53,952 bases of DNA from Clostridia bacterium (lineage in GTDB: Bacteria > Bacillota > Clostridia > UBA1381), in NCBI GenBank assembly GCA_017415105.1, contig JAFQJD010000010.1, positions 1 to 53,952 of the forward strand, written 5' to 3'. Position numbers and translations under genes: made by a program. A model generated the notes under the pieces. The model worked only from the letters and a program-made list of their open reading frames with translations. It was not told the origin of the DNA and searched no databases. Of this stretch, positions 16,875-24,950 are shown piece by piece (the stretch's first letter is position 1; every line of letters begins with the position of its first letter).

Positions 16875-17216
16875 TCATTCTATATCTGTTTCATATGATA
16901 TTATTGTTCCGTCATCGGCTTTTACTTCAACGTCATATTCCGTGTTCTCCTTGCGGAACTCAATCTCATATTTCCATACACCGTCATCACGTTCAAGCTC
17001 GATACGGTTAAATATAACATCATCCGTTGTTATACCGGCTCTCTCAAGAGCTATATCCCATGCCTTTTCCTCACCGATAAAATTTGCGTTTTCGGTTGCA
17101 TTATGCTCTGTAGTCTGCTGATTTGCCGGCTGTGCCGGTGGCTGTACGTTCTTTTCACCGCATCCTGCCAAAACCGACGCAGACAATATTGCAATTACTA
17201 ATAATAGCTTTTTCAT
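16875..17216 (-). CDS. PepSY-domain lipoprotein
   Basis: A 113-residue predicted lipoprotein. The signal sequence ends in a lipobox (LAGC, Cys19), a short Pro/Gln/Asn-rich linker follows, and one PepSY domain covers about residues 48-113 (EEKAWDIALERAG, then WKYEIEFRKENTEYDVEVKADDGTI). PepSY domains are often inhibitors or modulators of external enzymes; the target here is not known. It is the last gene on the minus strand of the ferritin/rubrerythrin/PerR group, separated from ferritin by a hairpin, so it may be transcribed separately. AGGAGTGATTTT precedes the ATG. Confidence 0.88.
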   Translation of the reverse strand: MKKLLLVIAILSASVLAGCGEKNVQPPAQPANQQTTEHNATENANFIGEEKAWDIALERAGITTDDVIFNRIELERDDGVWKYEIEFRKENTEYDVEVKADDGTIISYETDIE

Positions 17217-17273
17217 AAAATCACTCCTATCCTTTTTACAGTATGTGCAAAAATCACTTTTTTATTTACAAAC

Positions 17274-17301
17274 AAGACCTGCACAGTTTTCGGCAGGTCT
17301 T
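17274..17301 (-). terminator. Terminator after ferritin
   Basis: AAGACCTGC (17274-17282) pairs with GCAGGTCTT (17293-17301). The T tract on the minus strand is weak (GTTTGTAAAT), so read-through into the PepSY gene is possible. Confidence 0.6.
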
Positions 17302-17308
17302 TTAGGTT

Positions 17309-17818
17309 TTAGAGTACCAATGATGGTGCTGTGTACACTCTTGCCGCATATTCTGCATCAAGTGAATACAAGCCTTTTGAATCATTGCCGAAAAGCTCCA
17401 TTTTCTTTATCATATCGTCGGCATTCTTCTCTTCCTCAAGCTGTTCTTTCACGAACCAGTCCAGAAACTGCATTGTTCTGAAGTCCTTGACATCGTATGC
17501 CGCAGCATAAATGTCGTTTATAAGGCTTGTTACGTACTGCTCATGCTCAAAGCCGAACTTCAACGGGTCCATAAGTACGTTAAGCTCCTTATCCGGCTTT
17601 GCCACGGCATCAAGAGTTACCTTTTCACCGTTGTTCTGCAGATACTTTAAGAAAAGCATTGCGTGGTCACGTTCCTCCTGTGCCTGAATCATATACCAGT
17701 TTGCAAATCCGTCAAGTCCCTGTGCCTCGTAAAACACCGAAAAATCAAGATATAAGTACGCTGAATACAGCTCTTTATTTATTTGTTCATTAAGTAGTTT
17801 TGAAACTCTTTTATCCAT
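17309..17818 (-). CDS. ftnA: Ferritin (FtnA-type)
   Basis: A 169-residue non-haem ferritin forming the 24-subunit iron-storage shell. Ferroxidase ligands are seen in EQINKELYSAY (first helix Glu), QEERDHAMLF (Glu and His, near residue 50) and VKEQLEEEKNADDM (near 128). FtsZ- or DNA-binding extensions are absent. It follows the rubrerythrin gene in the same direction with a hairpin between them, fitting an iron and peroxide defence operon under the upstream PerR-type regulator. Confidence 0.95.
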   Translation of the reverse strand: MDKRVSKLLNEQINKELYSAYLYLDFSVFYEAQGLDGFANWYMIQAQEERDHAMLFLKYLQNNGEKVTLDAVAKPDKELNVLMDPLKFGFEHEQYVTSLINDIYAAAYDVKDFRTMQFLDWFVKEQLEEEKNADDMIKKMELFGNDSKGLYSLDAEYAARVYTAPSLVL

Positions 17819-17840
17819 TGTGCTTCCTCCTTTTAAAAGT

Positions 17841-17864
17841 GGGCTACCCCTTTAAGGGTAGCCC
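17841..17864 (-). terminator. Hairpin between rubrerythrin and ferritin genes
   Basis: GGGCTACCC (17841-17849) and GGGTAGCCC (17856-17864) pair perfectly. Only a short T run (ACTTTT) follows on the minus strand, so this may be a partial terminator or an mRNA-processing hairpin that adjusts ferritin expression. Confidence 0.5.
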
Positions 17865-17874
17865 GCATCAGTTA

Positions 17875-18429
17875 TTAACCAAAGTATCTCTTAAGCATAC
17901 CCTCAAAGCCCTTACCGTGGCGAGCTTCATCCTTTGCCATCTCATGAACAGTATCATGGATTGCATCGTAGCCAAGCTCTTTTGCACGCTTTGCAAGCTC
18001 AAACTTACCTGCTGTTGCACCGCACTCTGCCTCTGATCTCATTTCGAGGTTCTTCTTTGTGCTTGTTGATACAACCTCACCGAGAAGCTCTGCAAACTTT
18101 GCTGCGTGCTCTGCTTCCTCAAGTGCCGCTCTCATATAGAACTCACCGATTTCCGGATAACCTTCTCTTATTGCCTGTCTTGACATTGCAATATACATAC
18201 CCACTTCTGTGCACTCGCCCTCGAAGTTAGCCTTGAGACCCTCATATACATCAGCCTCTATCTGATCCTTTGCTCCTACACCTATTACGTGCTCACATAC
18301 GAAATCAAGACCTGCTCCCTCTTCCATTTTTGTGAACTTCGCACCCGGAACTCCGCACTGCGGGCACTTCTCCGGTGCACTGTCTCCCTCGTGAACGTAT
18401 CCGCATACCGGACATACATACTTTGCCAT
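17875..18429 (-). CDS. Reverse rubrerythrin
   Basis: A 184-residue peroxide-reducing di-iron protein. The rubredoxin-like Fe(Cys)4 site is at the N-terminus ([10 protein letters not shown] at 6-15 and CPQCG at 23-27) and the ferritin-like di-iron domain follows (about 45-182; [37 protein letters not shown]). This is the reverse of classical rubrerythrin, where the rubredoxin site is C-terminal, and matches the reverse rubrerythrins of Clostridia that scavenge peroxide and oxygen. AAGGAGG precedes the ATG. It lies 27 bases after the PerR-type regulator gene, most likely in one operon. Confidence 0.94.
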   Translation of the reverse strand: MAKYVCPVCGYVHEGDSAPEKCPQCGVPGAKFTKMEEGAGLDFVCEHVIGVGAKDQIEADVYEGLKANFEGECTEVGMYIAMSRQAIREGYPEIGEFYMRAALEEAEHAAKFAELLGEVVSTSTKKNLEMRSEAECGATAGKFELAKRAKELGYDAIHDTVHEMAKDEARHGKGFEGMLKRYFG

Positions 18430-18456
18430 AATTTTTTCCTCCTTGAAAATTATAAA

Positions 18457-18825
18457 TTATTTACATTTTTTGCACTTGCCGTAAAATACAAGTGTGTGAC
18501 CGGCAACACTTCCGCCGGTTTCTTTTTCAACCTCGGCTTCTATGCCGATCGGGTTGATTGACAAATCCGAAACCTCTCCGCATCCATTACATACGAAATG
18601 ATAGTGCGGATGTGTGAATCCGTCATAATGCACACTGTCGTGCTCGGTATCAATACGAAGAATGATTCCGCTTTCCGTTAAAAGTGCAAGGTTACGGTAA
18701 ACCGTACCAAGACTCACCTTCGGGTCCCGCTTACGCATTTCTTCATATATTGCGTTTGCGGTTGGATGGGATTTTGTATCTTTAAGCACTGACAGAAGCA
18801 TTTCTCTTTGTCTTGAATATCCCAT
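18457..18825 (-). CDS. perR: PerR-type Fur-family peroxide regulator
   Basis: A 122-residue Fur-family repressor. The winged helix occupies about 5-75 (HPTANAIYEEMRKRD, VSLGTVYRNLALL). The regulatory metal site has the PerR pattern of histidines and aspartate in DSVHYDGFTHPHYHFVC. The structural zinc cysteines are CNGC and CKKC at the very C-terminus. The start is the ATG at 18825 with AAAAGGGGTGATT; a GTG three codons upstream overlaps that site. As first gene of perR-rbr-ftn it probably represses its own operon in metal-bound form and releases it on peroxide oxidation (inference from PerR). A Fur assignment cannot be excluded by sequence alone. Confidence 0.85.
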   Translation of the reverse strand: MGYSRQREMLLSVLKDTKSHPTANAIYEEMRKRDPKVSLGTVYRNLALLTESGIILRIDTEHDSVHYDGFTHPHYHFVCNGCGEVSDLSINPIGIEAEVEKETGGSVAGHTLVFYGKCKKCK

Positions 18826-18850
18826 AGTAATCACCCCTTTTGAGATAATC

Positions 18851-18897
18851 AGTAACGATTACTAAATTTATTATAACACATTTTTCTCGTTTGTCAA
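18851..18897 (-). promoter_or_regulatory. perR promoter with palindromic operator
   Basis: Minus-strand TTGACA (18892-18897), 16-base spacer, TATAAT (18870-18875). The palindrome AGTAA-CGA-TTACT (18851-18863) lies at the expected transcript start. TTATAATAAATTTAG across the -10 resembles the first half of the Bacillus PerR box (TTATAATNATTATAA). Both are candidate autoregulation sites. Confidence 0.65.
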
Positions 18898-18957
18898 TAC
18901 TTTTTTTGAAAATTTTTAAAAAAAATTTTGGGGCTGAATGAATTTAGATGCAGAATT

Positions 18958-19040
18958 CACGAAACGAAGTAAAATGTGGATTTATGCACATTTTACCAAG
19001 CCCGACGGCGTACACGGGTACGTCTAGGGTGAGTTTCGTG
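18958..19040 (+). repeat. Intergenic three-way-junction-like element, copy 3
   Basis: Outer arms CACGAAAC (18958-18965) and GTTTCGTG (19033-19040) are perfect. Inside are a 10-base side hairpin GTAAAATGTG/CACATTTTAC (18969-18996) and the conserved apical hairpin CGTAC-ACGG-GTACG (19009-19022). The layout matches copy 2 although arm and side-hairpin sequences are different. It occupies the 358-base gap between the perR and mgsA genes. Confidence 0.75.
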
Positions 19041-19065
19041 GATAGTTCAAAGGCATAGATAAAAA

Positions 19066-19092
19066 GAAATCTGCAATTTTTTTGCAGATTTC
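19066..19092 (-). terminator. Terminator of the mre/min/mgsA operon
   Basis: GAAATCTGCA (19066-19075) pairs with TGCAGATTTC (19083-19092). On the minus strand it is followed by TTTTTATC, and it lies about 90 bases after the mgsA stop. Confidence 0.75.
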
Positions 19093-19183
19093 AACAATAT
19101 CATATCATTATGAATTTTTAAATTTCTTATGTGCTTTTTCGCCTTTGAACGGTCTGCGCTAAAGGCAACAGCCCCTTGCCGTA

Positions 19184-19588
19184 TCAATCTTTCGGGTTTA
19201 CTATATCACGCCAGTCAAGGTCTCCTCTTTCAAGACCGTGTATAAGCACCTCTGCAGTTGCGGCATTTGTCGCAATCGGGATATTATGCATATCGCAGAG
19301 TCTTAAAAGTGAGAATACATCAGGCTCGTAGTTCTCCGGATTTAGCGGGTCACGGAAGAACAATACGAGGTCAATCTCATTATATGCTATTCTCGCACCT
19401 ATCTGCTGGTCACCGCCCTGCGGTCCGGACAGAAATCTGTAAACGTTAAGCCCTGTATTTTCTGCTACCACTTTTCCGGTTGTGCCTGTAGCATACAGAG
19501 TATGCTTTTCAAGTATTCCCTTGTATGCGATACAAAACTGTATCATTAATTCCTTCTTTTTGTCGTGTGCTATCATTGCAATGTTCAC
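19184..19588 (-). CDS. mgsA: Methylglyoxal synthase
   Basis: Converts dihydroxyacetone phosphate to methylglyoxal and phosphate, an overflow route when phosphate is scarce. The 134 residues match the family: [10 protein letters not shown] (residues 6-15), LYATGTTG phosphate loop, [12 protein letters not shown] (with the catalytic aspartate), [11 protein letters not shown] and the [11 protein letters not shown] end. The start is GTG with AAGGGGAGAG just upstream. The gene is 17 bases after minD and is the last of the shape/division operon; minD-mgsA adjacency is familiar in Clostridia. Confidence 0.97.
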   Translation of the reverse strand: MNIAMIAHDKKKELMIQFCIAYKGILEKHTLYATGTTGKVVAENTGLNVYRFLSGPQGGDQQIGARIAYNEIDLVLFFRDPLNPENYEPDVFSLLRLCDMHNIPIATNAATAEVLIHGLERGDLDWRDIVNPKD

Positions 19589-19605
19589 AAATCTCTCCCC
19601 TTTCT

Positions 19606-20403
19606 TTACTGTGACTTTTTAAAAGTCTTTCGCACTCGCGACCAAATTGACTTTTTTGACGTATCAAAATCCATCATAGGTACATTCTCGCCCGCCATTC
19701 GTTGGGCTATATTGAAAAATGCTCTTGCCGCACCGGTCTCTGACGGTGAAATTGCACAGCCTGCAGCAGCACATTCTGCTACCGCCGAATCATCCGGGAC
19801 TATGCCAAGAATCGGTATCGACAATACATCTATACAATCGTCTATATTCATAAGTACTTTTTTGCCGATAAGTTCAGGACGGATGCGGTTTAAAACAAGC
19901 CGTATATCCTCTATACCGTTATCCTCAAATGCTTCTATCACACGGTCTGCATCACGCAATGAAGTGCTTTCCGCAAGTGATACTATAACCGCCTCATCTG
20001 CATAGTCTGCGGCAAAACGGAAACCATCACCCATTCCTGCAGGTGCATCAGCAATTACATATTCAAATCTTGATTTTAACGTGTTCCAGAACTGTTCTGT
20101 CCTCCCGGGATCAAAATCGGTTGTCGCTGCTGACTGCGGAGCGGCAACGAAGTACAAATTTTCATAGCCTGGGCTTTTTATAAGAACTTCATCAATATCG
20201 GCATTCTTTGTGATATAGTCAGAATAATCGTAAACAACATTGCTTTCAAGTCCCAATGCGATATCGAGATTCCGAAAGCCTGCATCTGCATCAACTAAAA
20301 CAGTCATATGCCCCATCGTTGAGAGGATAGTTCCTACCTGTGATGAGAACGTAGTTTTGCCCGTTCCGCCCTTTCCTGATGCAACAATTACCAACTTACC
20401 CAT
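19606..20403 (-). CDS. minD: Septum site-determining ATPase MinD
   Basis: A 265-residue deviant-Walker ATPase that places MinC away from the division site. KGGTGKTT forms the P-loop (residues 11-18), [10 protein letters not shown] lies near 42 and the IADAPAG Walker B-like segment near 120. The C-terminal residues (about 248-265) contain a basic amphipathic stretch ([17 protein letters not shown]) fitting the membrane-targeting sequence. I chose the ATG at 20403, preceded by GGAGGC; the open frame extends to 20550 but that part crosses a hairpin array and has no homology. MinE is not visible here. Confidence 0.95.
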   Translation of the reverse strand: MGKLVIVASGKGGTGKTTFSSQVGTILSTMGHMTVLVDADAGFRNLDIALGLESNVVYDYSDYITKNADIDEVLIKSPGYENLYFVAAPQSAATTDFDPGRTEQFWNTLKSRFEYVIADAPAGMGDGFRFAADYADEAVIVSLAESTSLRDADRVIEAFEDNGIEDIRLVLNRIRPELIGKKVLMNIDDCIDVLSIPILGIVPDDSAVAECAAAGCAISPSETGAARAFFNIAQRMAGENVPMMDFDTSKKSIWSRVRKTFKKSQ

Positions 20404-20445
20404 AGTATGCCTCCAACAAGCCCCTGTTATTATTATACCATAAGT

Positions 20446-20547
20446 AAAAATGCTTGCTTGCAAGGGCATTTTTACGCAGCCGTCAATATTACAGGATGTA
20501 CGCAGTACATCTTGCGACGAAGTCGCAAAGCCTTGCTCTGCAAGGCT
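20446..20547. repeat. Hairpin array between minC and minD
   Basis: Four perfect hairpins in about 100 bases: AAAAATGC/GCATTTTT (20446-20473), GATGTAC-GCA-GTACATC (20495-20511), TTGCGAC-GAA-GTCGCAA (20512-20528) and AGCCTTGC-TCT-GCAAGGCT (20529-20547). The last three abut with no spacer, and each has a three-base loop. They lie in the 155-base gap between the minC stop and minD start. None ends in a good T run, so they are not ordinary terminators; mRNA processing or stability control is possible. Confidence 0.8.
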
Positions 20548-20558
20548 CACTGTATATA

Positions 20559-21389
20559 TTATACCATATTTTTCAAATTTGTAAAGTCTTGAATTGTAAA
20601 ATTATCAAGCTGAATTTTGTTATTTTTCAACAAAGCAACCGCGGAAACGGCTTCACTGCCGGCTTTTTCCGACACTGTTTCGTCATTGTCAGATTTTTTT
20701 CTTAATTTATCAAAAAGTGATTTTTTGTCCGGCTCAGTTGCTGTTTCTTCAGCTTTCGTGTCAGAATATGTATACTCCTCTGCGGTCTGGGCTATTGCAA
20801 GCCCTTCCGGACGCATATCCATTGCAATGATATACGAGCCGTTATGACCGTTACAGCCTGCGTGAGCTGTGCCGTAAAGACCGCCGATTACGATGATGTT
20901 GCCTGTAGCTGTGAGGTCGGCACCCTTTTGCACACTGCCAAGAAGCACAAGATGCCCGTCAGAGTGCAGTGCCATCCCCTCTTTAACCGTACCCTCATAA
21001 AACCTTGCACGGTTTGAACGGAATACGGATATAAATTCTTCAGGCTCGGGTTTTTCCGTATTCTCCTCCGCTTCAGGCTCTTTGCCTTTTTCCTTATATG
21101 CACTTATCCAATCTGTCTGTGCTACGGATTTTGATGGTTCAGCATCGAAGCTGACACGGCAAAGAGGCAGTATTTTCTGCATAAGCTCTTCAAGTCTTTG
21201 CTTGTCGCTTACAGACAGCAATCGTCCGCCGAAGCTTATTTTGCAGTCACCGTCGCCAAAAAACGTCTTACTTTCTGCAATACGCTCTTTAAGTGCATCG
21301 AGCAGCTCAAATATTCCGGCTTCTTCATCAAGATTTATACGGACACCGTCTACCATACCCTTGAAGGTTACAAGCTCCTTACTCTCCAT
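20559..21389 (-). CDS. minC: Septum site-determining protein MinC, with C-terminal extension
   Basis: FtsZ assembly inhibitor that works with MinD. An N-terminal domain (about 1-95) is followed by a linker and the right-handed beta-helix MinC_C domain (about 118-208; GTVKEGMALHSDGHLVLLGS, then VQKGADLTATGNIIVIGGLYGTAHAG). About 70 further residues form a charged, low-complexity extension (KKSLFDKLRKK and a final LKNNKIQLDNFTIQDF) not usual in MinC. The ATG at 21389 has GGTGGTGCGG upstream; the open frame continues 45 codons into mrdA without homology. The gene follows mrdA by 19 bases. Confidence 0.9.
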   Translation of the reverse strand: MESKELVTFKGMVDGVRINLDEEAGIFELLDALKERIAESKTFFGDGDCKISFGGRLLSVSDKQRLEELMQKILPLCRVSFDAEPSKSVAQTDWISAYKEKGKEPEAEENTEKPEPEEFISVFRSNRARFYEGTVKEGMALHSDGHLVLLGSVQKGADLTATGNIIVIGGLYGTAHAGCNGHNGSYIIAMDMRPEGLAIAQTAEEYTYSDTKAEETATEPDKKSLFDKLRKKSDNDETVSEKAGSEAVSAVALLKNNKIQLDNFTIQDFTNLKNMV

Positions 21390-21408
21390 TTCCGCACCAC
21401 CTTTTTTC

Positions 21409-23475
21409 TTATTGTATAATACCCGAAGGTTTCGGGGTTGCCTGTGTTTCCCCTGTAGTTTTTCCAAAGAAATATCTGTCAAAAACATCTCTCGCGACAC
21501 GTCCGGCATTAGTACCACGCACACCGTGCTCCAGAACTACTGCAATCGCTATCTGCGGTTTATCAAACGGTGCAAATGCGATAAATATAGCATTGTTCTC
21601 GCCCTTGCCAAGCTGTGCCGTTCCTGTTTTTCCGCCTACCTTTATAGGGTAGCCCTCAAATATCGAGCTCGCACTACCCTCGTCCACAACCTTTTTCATA
21701 CCGTCGTGGATTCTTGCAATCATCTGCGGTGACATTTCTATTTTTTCCACTACCTCCGGCTCAAAGCTCTCCACAACCGAGCCGTCAACAGATGAGCGGA
21801 TGCTGTCAATAAGGTTAACCTTATACCGTGTACCGCCATTGGCAACTGTTGCACAGTAGTTTGCAAGCTGAACGGGGGTAAAGAGGCTGTAGGACTGACC
21901 TATTGCCGCCTGAAGTGTATCACCGCCGAACCAGTCGCTGTCGGTTATATTTGCTACAACCTGCTCCTTATATTCAGGACTTGCCATATGCCCCGAGGTT
22001 TCTTCTGTAAGCTGAATTCCGGTATATTCGCCAAGCCCGAATTTTTTTGCATATTCGTCAAGCTTGTCTATACCGAGCCGCCTGCCAAGCTCATAGAAAT
22101 ATACGTTACATGAGTTCTCTATCGCCTGCGTCACATTCTGATGACCGTGTGTTGCATCATACTCAGACCATATCCAACAGCTTGGCTGATAGTCCTTGTA
22201 GTATTTATAAACACCGGTGCAGGTTACCTGCTCATTCATTGATATTACGCCCGACTGTATGCCTGCAATCGCAGTAAGCGGTTTAAACGTCGAACCCGGG
22301 CTGTAAAGACCTGAAACTGCACGGTTAAGCATCGGATTTGCAGTATTTTCGATGAGCTTGCCGTAGTCCTCGGCAAAGGTTGTCATATCATAAGTGGGAT
22401 ATGATGCAATAGCAAGTGTGTCGCCTGTGTTTACATCAAGTACCACCGCACCGCCGCTATCACAGTCCTTGCCTATTCCCCTGATAGTGTTTTCAAGCGA
22501 TGCTTCAAGTGTCTCCTGCAGGTCTGAATCTATTGTAAGCATCACATAATTTCCCGGGACAGGGTCCTTTGTAGGTGAAAGCTCAACTTCCTTTCCGTCA
22601 ATTTCAGCAAATGTTCCCATAACACCGTCAACGCCACGCAGATACTGCTCTGCCCAACGCTCAATGCCCTGTTTGCCTATGATGTCGTTTATGCCGTAGC
22701 CCTTGCTCTTGTTTTTTTCATATTCATCACCGGAAATCTGTCCGCATCTTCCGAGAATGTGTGTAGCAAAACCGGGCTTTGTATAAGTACGGACATAGTC
22801 CTCTGCAATTGTTATGCCCTCTATTGGCTCACGTCGGCTCCTTATAGCTGTTACCGCCTCTGCCGTTATGTCCTCGGCAATTGTAACCGGAGTTACTGCC
22901 GAAAACTGCTTTATATCAGCCTCGTAACGTATTCCGGCAATTGTGCGGACACGTTCGCTTTCCCGGTCGCCCTGTATTTCATATAAATCGCAGTACGCAT
23001 ACAACACTTCCTTTGCACTCATTGATGAATCTATATATTCGCCCGTATGCTTGTTGTTTTTAAACCAGTTCTTTTTTTCATCCGAGGTCTTGCCGTTATC
23101 GTTTTTGTCCTCAAACTCGAACTTATACGGAGTATCCATCGTAATGGGGAGTGTGTTTACAGCAGTACTGTCTGTATCATCAAGAATATCGAGAACCTCG
23201 TCGATTGCTGTATTTATGACAGCATTGTCACTGCTCATTTTCTGCAATCGCAGTGAATATCCGCTTTTGTTTGATACGAGTACATTACCGTACTTGTCAA
23301 GTATATCGCCTCTTGGTGCTTTTGTGGTGATGCTTGTTGAAACTCGTGATGTTGCAGTTTCTACATATACCTCGCCCTCGATTATCTGCATCGAAAAAAG
23401 CCGTACCGTAATCATCACAAGCATCACGAACGCAATTATTTTAAGTAATAAAAAGCGGTATTTGCTGTTATGCAT
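21409..23475 (-). CDS. mrdA: Penicillin-binding protein 2 (elongation transpeptidase)
   Basis: A 688-residue class B PBP that crosslinks peptidoglycan during side-wall growth with the Mre proteins. It has one N-terminal membrane helix (about 9-27), a dimerisation/pedestal domain, and a transpeptidase domain with the SxxK serine in GSTFKPLTA, SCN in ENSCNVYFYELG, and KTG in GGKTGTAQLG. A Ser/Thr/Pro tail ends the protein. The gene starts 6 bases after mreD. The usual partner rodA is not in this window. Confidence 0.95.
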   Translation of the reverse strand: MHNSKYRFLLLKIIAFVMLVMITVRLFSMQIIEGEVYVETATSRVSTSITTKAPRGDILDKYGNVLVSNKSGYSLRLQKMSSDNAVINTAIDEVLDILDDTDSTAVNTLPITMDTPYKFEFEDKNDNGKTSDEKKNWFKNNKHTGEYIDSSMSAKEVLYAYCDLYEIQGDRESERVRTIAGIRYEADIKQFSAVTPVTIAEDITAEAVTAIRSRREPIEGITIAEDYVRTYTKPGFATHILGRCGQISGDEYEKNKSKGYGINDIIGKQGIERWAEQYLRGVDGVMGTFAEIDGKEVELSPTKDPVPGNYVMLTIDSDLQETLEASLENTIRGIGKDCDSGGAVVLDVNTGDTLAIASYPTYDMTTFAEDYGKLIENTANPMLNRAVSGLYSPGSTFKPLTAIAGIQSGVISMNEQVTCTGVYKYYKDYQPSCWIWSEYDATHGHQNVTQAIENSCNVYFYELGRRLGIDKLDEYAKKFGLGEYTGIQLTEETSGHMASPEYKEQVVANITDSDWFGGDTLQAAIGQSYSLFTPVQLANYCATVANGGTRYKVNLIDSIRSSVDGSVVESFEPEVVEKIEMSPQMIARIHDGMKKVVDEGSASSIFEGYPIKVGGKTGTAQLGKGENNAIFIAFAPFDKPQIAIAVVLEHGVRGTNAGRVARDVFDRYFFGKTTGETQATPKPSGIIQ

Positions 23476-23481
23476 ATCACT

Positions 23482-23991
23482 TTAGTTCCTTTCCTGTGCT
23501 ACTAAAAGCTTCTTCTGGGTATCTTTGAACATTACTCTTTTAAGTATGAGATATATTACGCACGACACAGCTGTTGTACAGATTATGTGCCACAAGGCAG
23601 TGTTTGCAAGAAATGCGTATGTCACGGTTTTTTCTGAAACGAAAAATTCCGCAACGCACATTAAAAATGCAAAAAACAGTGTTACTGACTGTGTGCGTAT
23701 TATCTGCGGTATAAATTTCATATATCCGCAGGCTATATACGATGCCACACCGGCAAAGCCGGTGAGTGCCACCGTAATCGGGAAAACTCTGCCTGTGCCT
23801 GTACCTGCAAGCATAGCACAAATTATTATAACCGGCGAAAGTTTATTAAACCTGTGCTCGAGTGCAGAATATGAAACAACGAACCCAAGCAATAAATCGG
23901 GGATTATTCCGGTTACAGATATGATGGGATAGAAAATGTTCTGTATTATATAAAGAACAAAAATCCATAAAACAAGTTTTAATTTCTTCAT
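23482..23991 (-). CDS. mreD: Rod shape-determining protein MreD
   Basis: A 169-residue membrane protein of the elongation complex with about five hydrophobic segments (for example LVLWIFVLYIIQNIF at the start, then PDLLLGFVVSY). Sequence conservation in MreD is low; the call rests on size, topology and position between mreC and mrdA. Its ribosome binding site GGAGG lies inside the last codons of mreC, and its ATG follows the mreC stop by two bases, so the two are translationally coupled. Confidence 0.92.
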   Translation of the reverse strand: MKKLKLVLWIFVLYIIQNIFYPIISVTGIIPDLLLGFVVSYSALEHRFNKLSPVIIICAMLAGTGTGRVFPITVALTGFAGVASYIACGYMKFIPQIIRTQSVTLFFAFLMCVAEFFVSEKTVTYAFLANTALWHIICTTAVSCVIYLILKRVMFKDTQKKLLVAQERN

Positions 23992-23993
23992 TC

Positions 23994-24815
23994 TTATCCT
24001 CCGACAATAACAAGCACACTCCGCAGTGCTCCGAAATCTACCGCCGGATCAACCTCTGCAAAGTTCAGTGAGCCTGCACTGTTGGCAGATACCTTCACCA
24101 CAGTACCAATCACAAATCCTGCAGGATAAAGACCACCGCTTCCGGAGGTTTCTATTACATCACCGACTATAACAGGCGTGTTGCGGTCAAGGAATGACAG
24201 CTTGCATTTTAAATCCTTTGCAAGCTCGTCGTCACCCTCGACAAGTCCCGTACCCTCGGTTCTTGAAACCTTTATACCTGTTACTGACGATTTGTCAAGA
24301 ATTGTGGTTACAATTGAATATGCAGGGCCTGCCTCGGTTACTGTGCCCACTACACCGTCAGGCGTGATAACTGCATTGCCTTTCTGTATTCCGTGGATAG
24401 TTCCCTTATTAAGCTCTATTGAACGGTACCAACCGCTTTGCGAATATGAGATTACATCCGCTGCCACAGACTCATAATCTTCTGACGTTGATTCGCTAAG
24501 CTCAAGCAACGCCTTAAGCCGTTCGTTTTCGTCCTTATATGCACTTATATCACGTGCATCCTGCTTGAGCTTTATTATTTCAGACTCAAGCCGTTCGTTG
24601 TCCTCTCTGTATGCACGCATATCCCATACGAAATCACGTAAGTTTCCAAGCGAGTGTGCTATATACGAAAATCCGCTTTTAACCGGCGATGCTACAGTGT
24701 TGACCACAGTCGTTACAGGGTTAAAGCCTGCAAAATGCTCAAACACGAAACAGCCTGCCGAGATTGCGGCGATTACTATTACTGTTGTTTTCCAGTTTCG
24801 AGAAAAGAAGTTCAT
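23994..24815 (-). CDS. mreC: Rod shape-determining protein MreC
   Basis: A 273-residue protein with one N-terminal membrane helix (about 10-28), a coiled coil (about 65-110; YREDNERLESEIIKLKQDA, then DENERLKALLEL) and the external double beta-barrel domain (about 120-270; INKGT-like LNKGTIHGIQKGNAV, VVKVSANSAGSL). It scaffolds MreB, MreD and PBP2. A 135-base gap separates it from mreB, longer than other gaps in this operon, with an imperfect hairpin inside. Confidence 0.95.
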   Translation of the reverse strand: MNFFSRNWKTTVIVIAAISAGCFVFEHFAGFNPVTTVVNTVASPVKSGFSYIAHSLGNLRDFVWDMRAYREDNERLESEIIKLKQDARDISAYKDENERLKALLELSESTSEDYESVAADVISYSQSGWYRSIELNKGTIHGIQKGNAVITPDGVVGTVTEAGPAYSIVTTILDKSSVTGIKVSRTEGTGLVEGDDELAKDLKCKLSFLDRNTPVIVGDVIETSGSGGLYPAGFVIGTVVKVSANSAGSLNFAEVDPAVDFGALRSVLVIVGG

Positions 24816-24860
24816 TTATGTTATCCTTTCACTTATTCAACCTACACCCAAGGCGTAGAG

Positions 24861-24935
24861 AAATTTTAGCGATTTGTGCAGGAAGTCGAACGCTGCGTAC
24901 TTTTGTACTCAAGTGAGGCTTCCTGTGCAAGGTGC
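24861..24935. repeat. Degenerate intergenic hairpin between mreB and mreC
   Basis: Imperfect outer arms (AAATTTT at 24861-24867 with AAAATTT near 24935; CAGGAAG at 24879-24885 with CTTCCTG at 24919-24925) surround GTAC-TTTT-GTAC (24897-24908). The layout recalls the elements at 31-82, 16657-16734 and 18958-19040, but the apical word is not conserved, so membership is doubtful. Confidence 0.35.
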
Positions 24936-24950
24936 AAAATTTAACAAGCC

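Noticed and set aside
16754-17011. 85-residue plus-strand frame between mscL and the PepSY gene
   Set aside because: It overlaps the PepSY lipoprotein gene on the other strand, has no good ribosome binding site, and its composition is aromatic and histidine rich without motifs.
20404-20550. N-terminal extension of MinD
   Set aside because: The extra 49 codons cross the hairpin array and have no MinD similarity. GGAGGC lies before the ATG at 20403, where the family sequence begins.
24861-24935. Fourth full member of the junction-like repeat family
   Set aside because: Only GTAC-N4-GTAC and imperfect arms are shared, and the 16-base core is not. It is kept only as a low-confidence hairpin.
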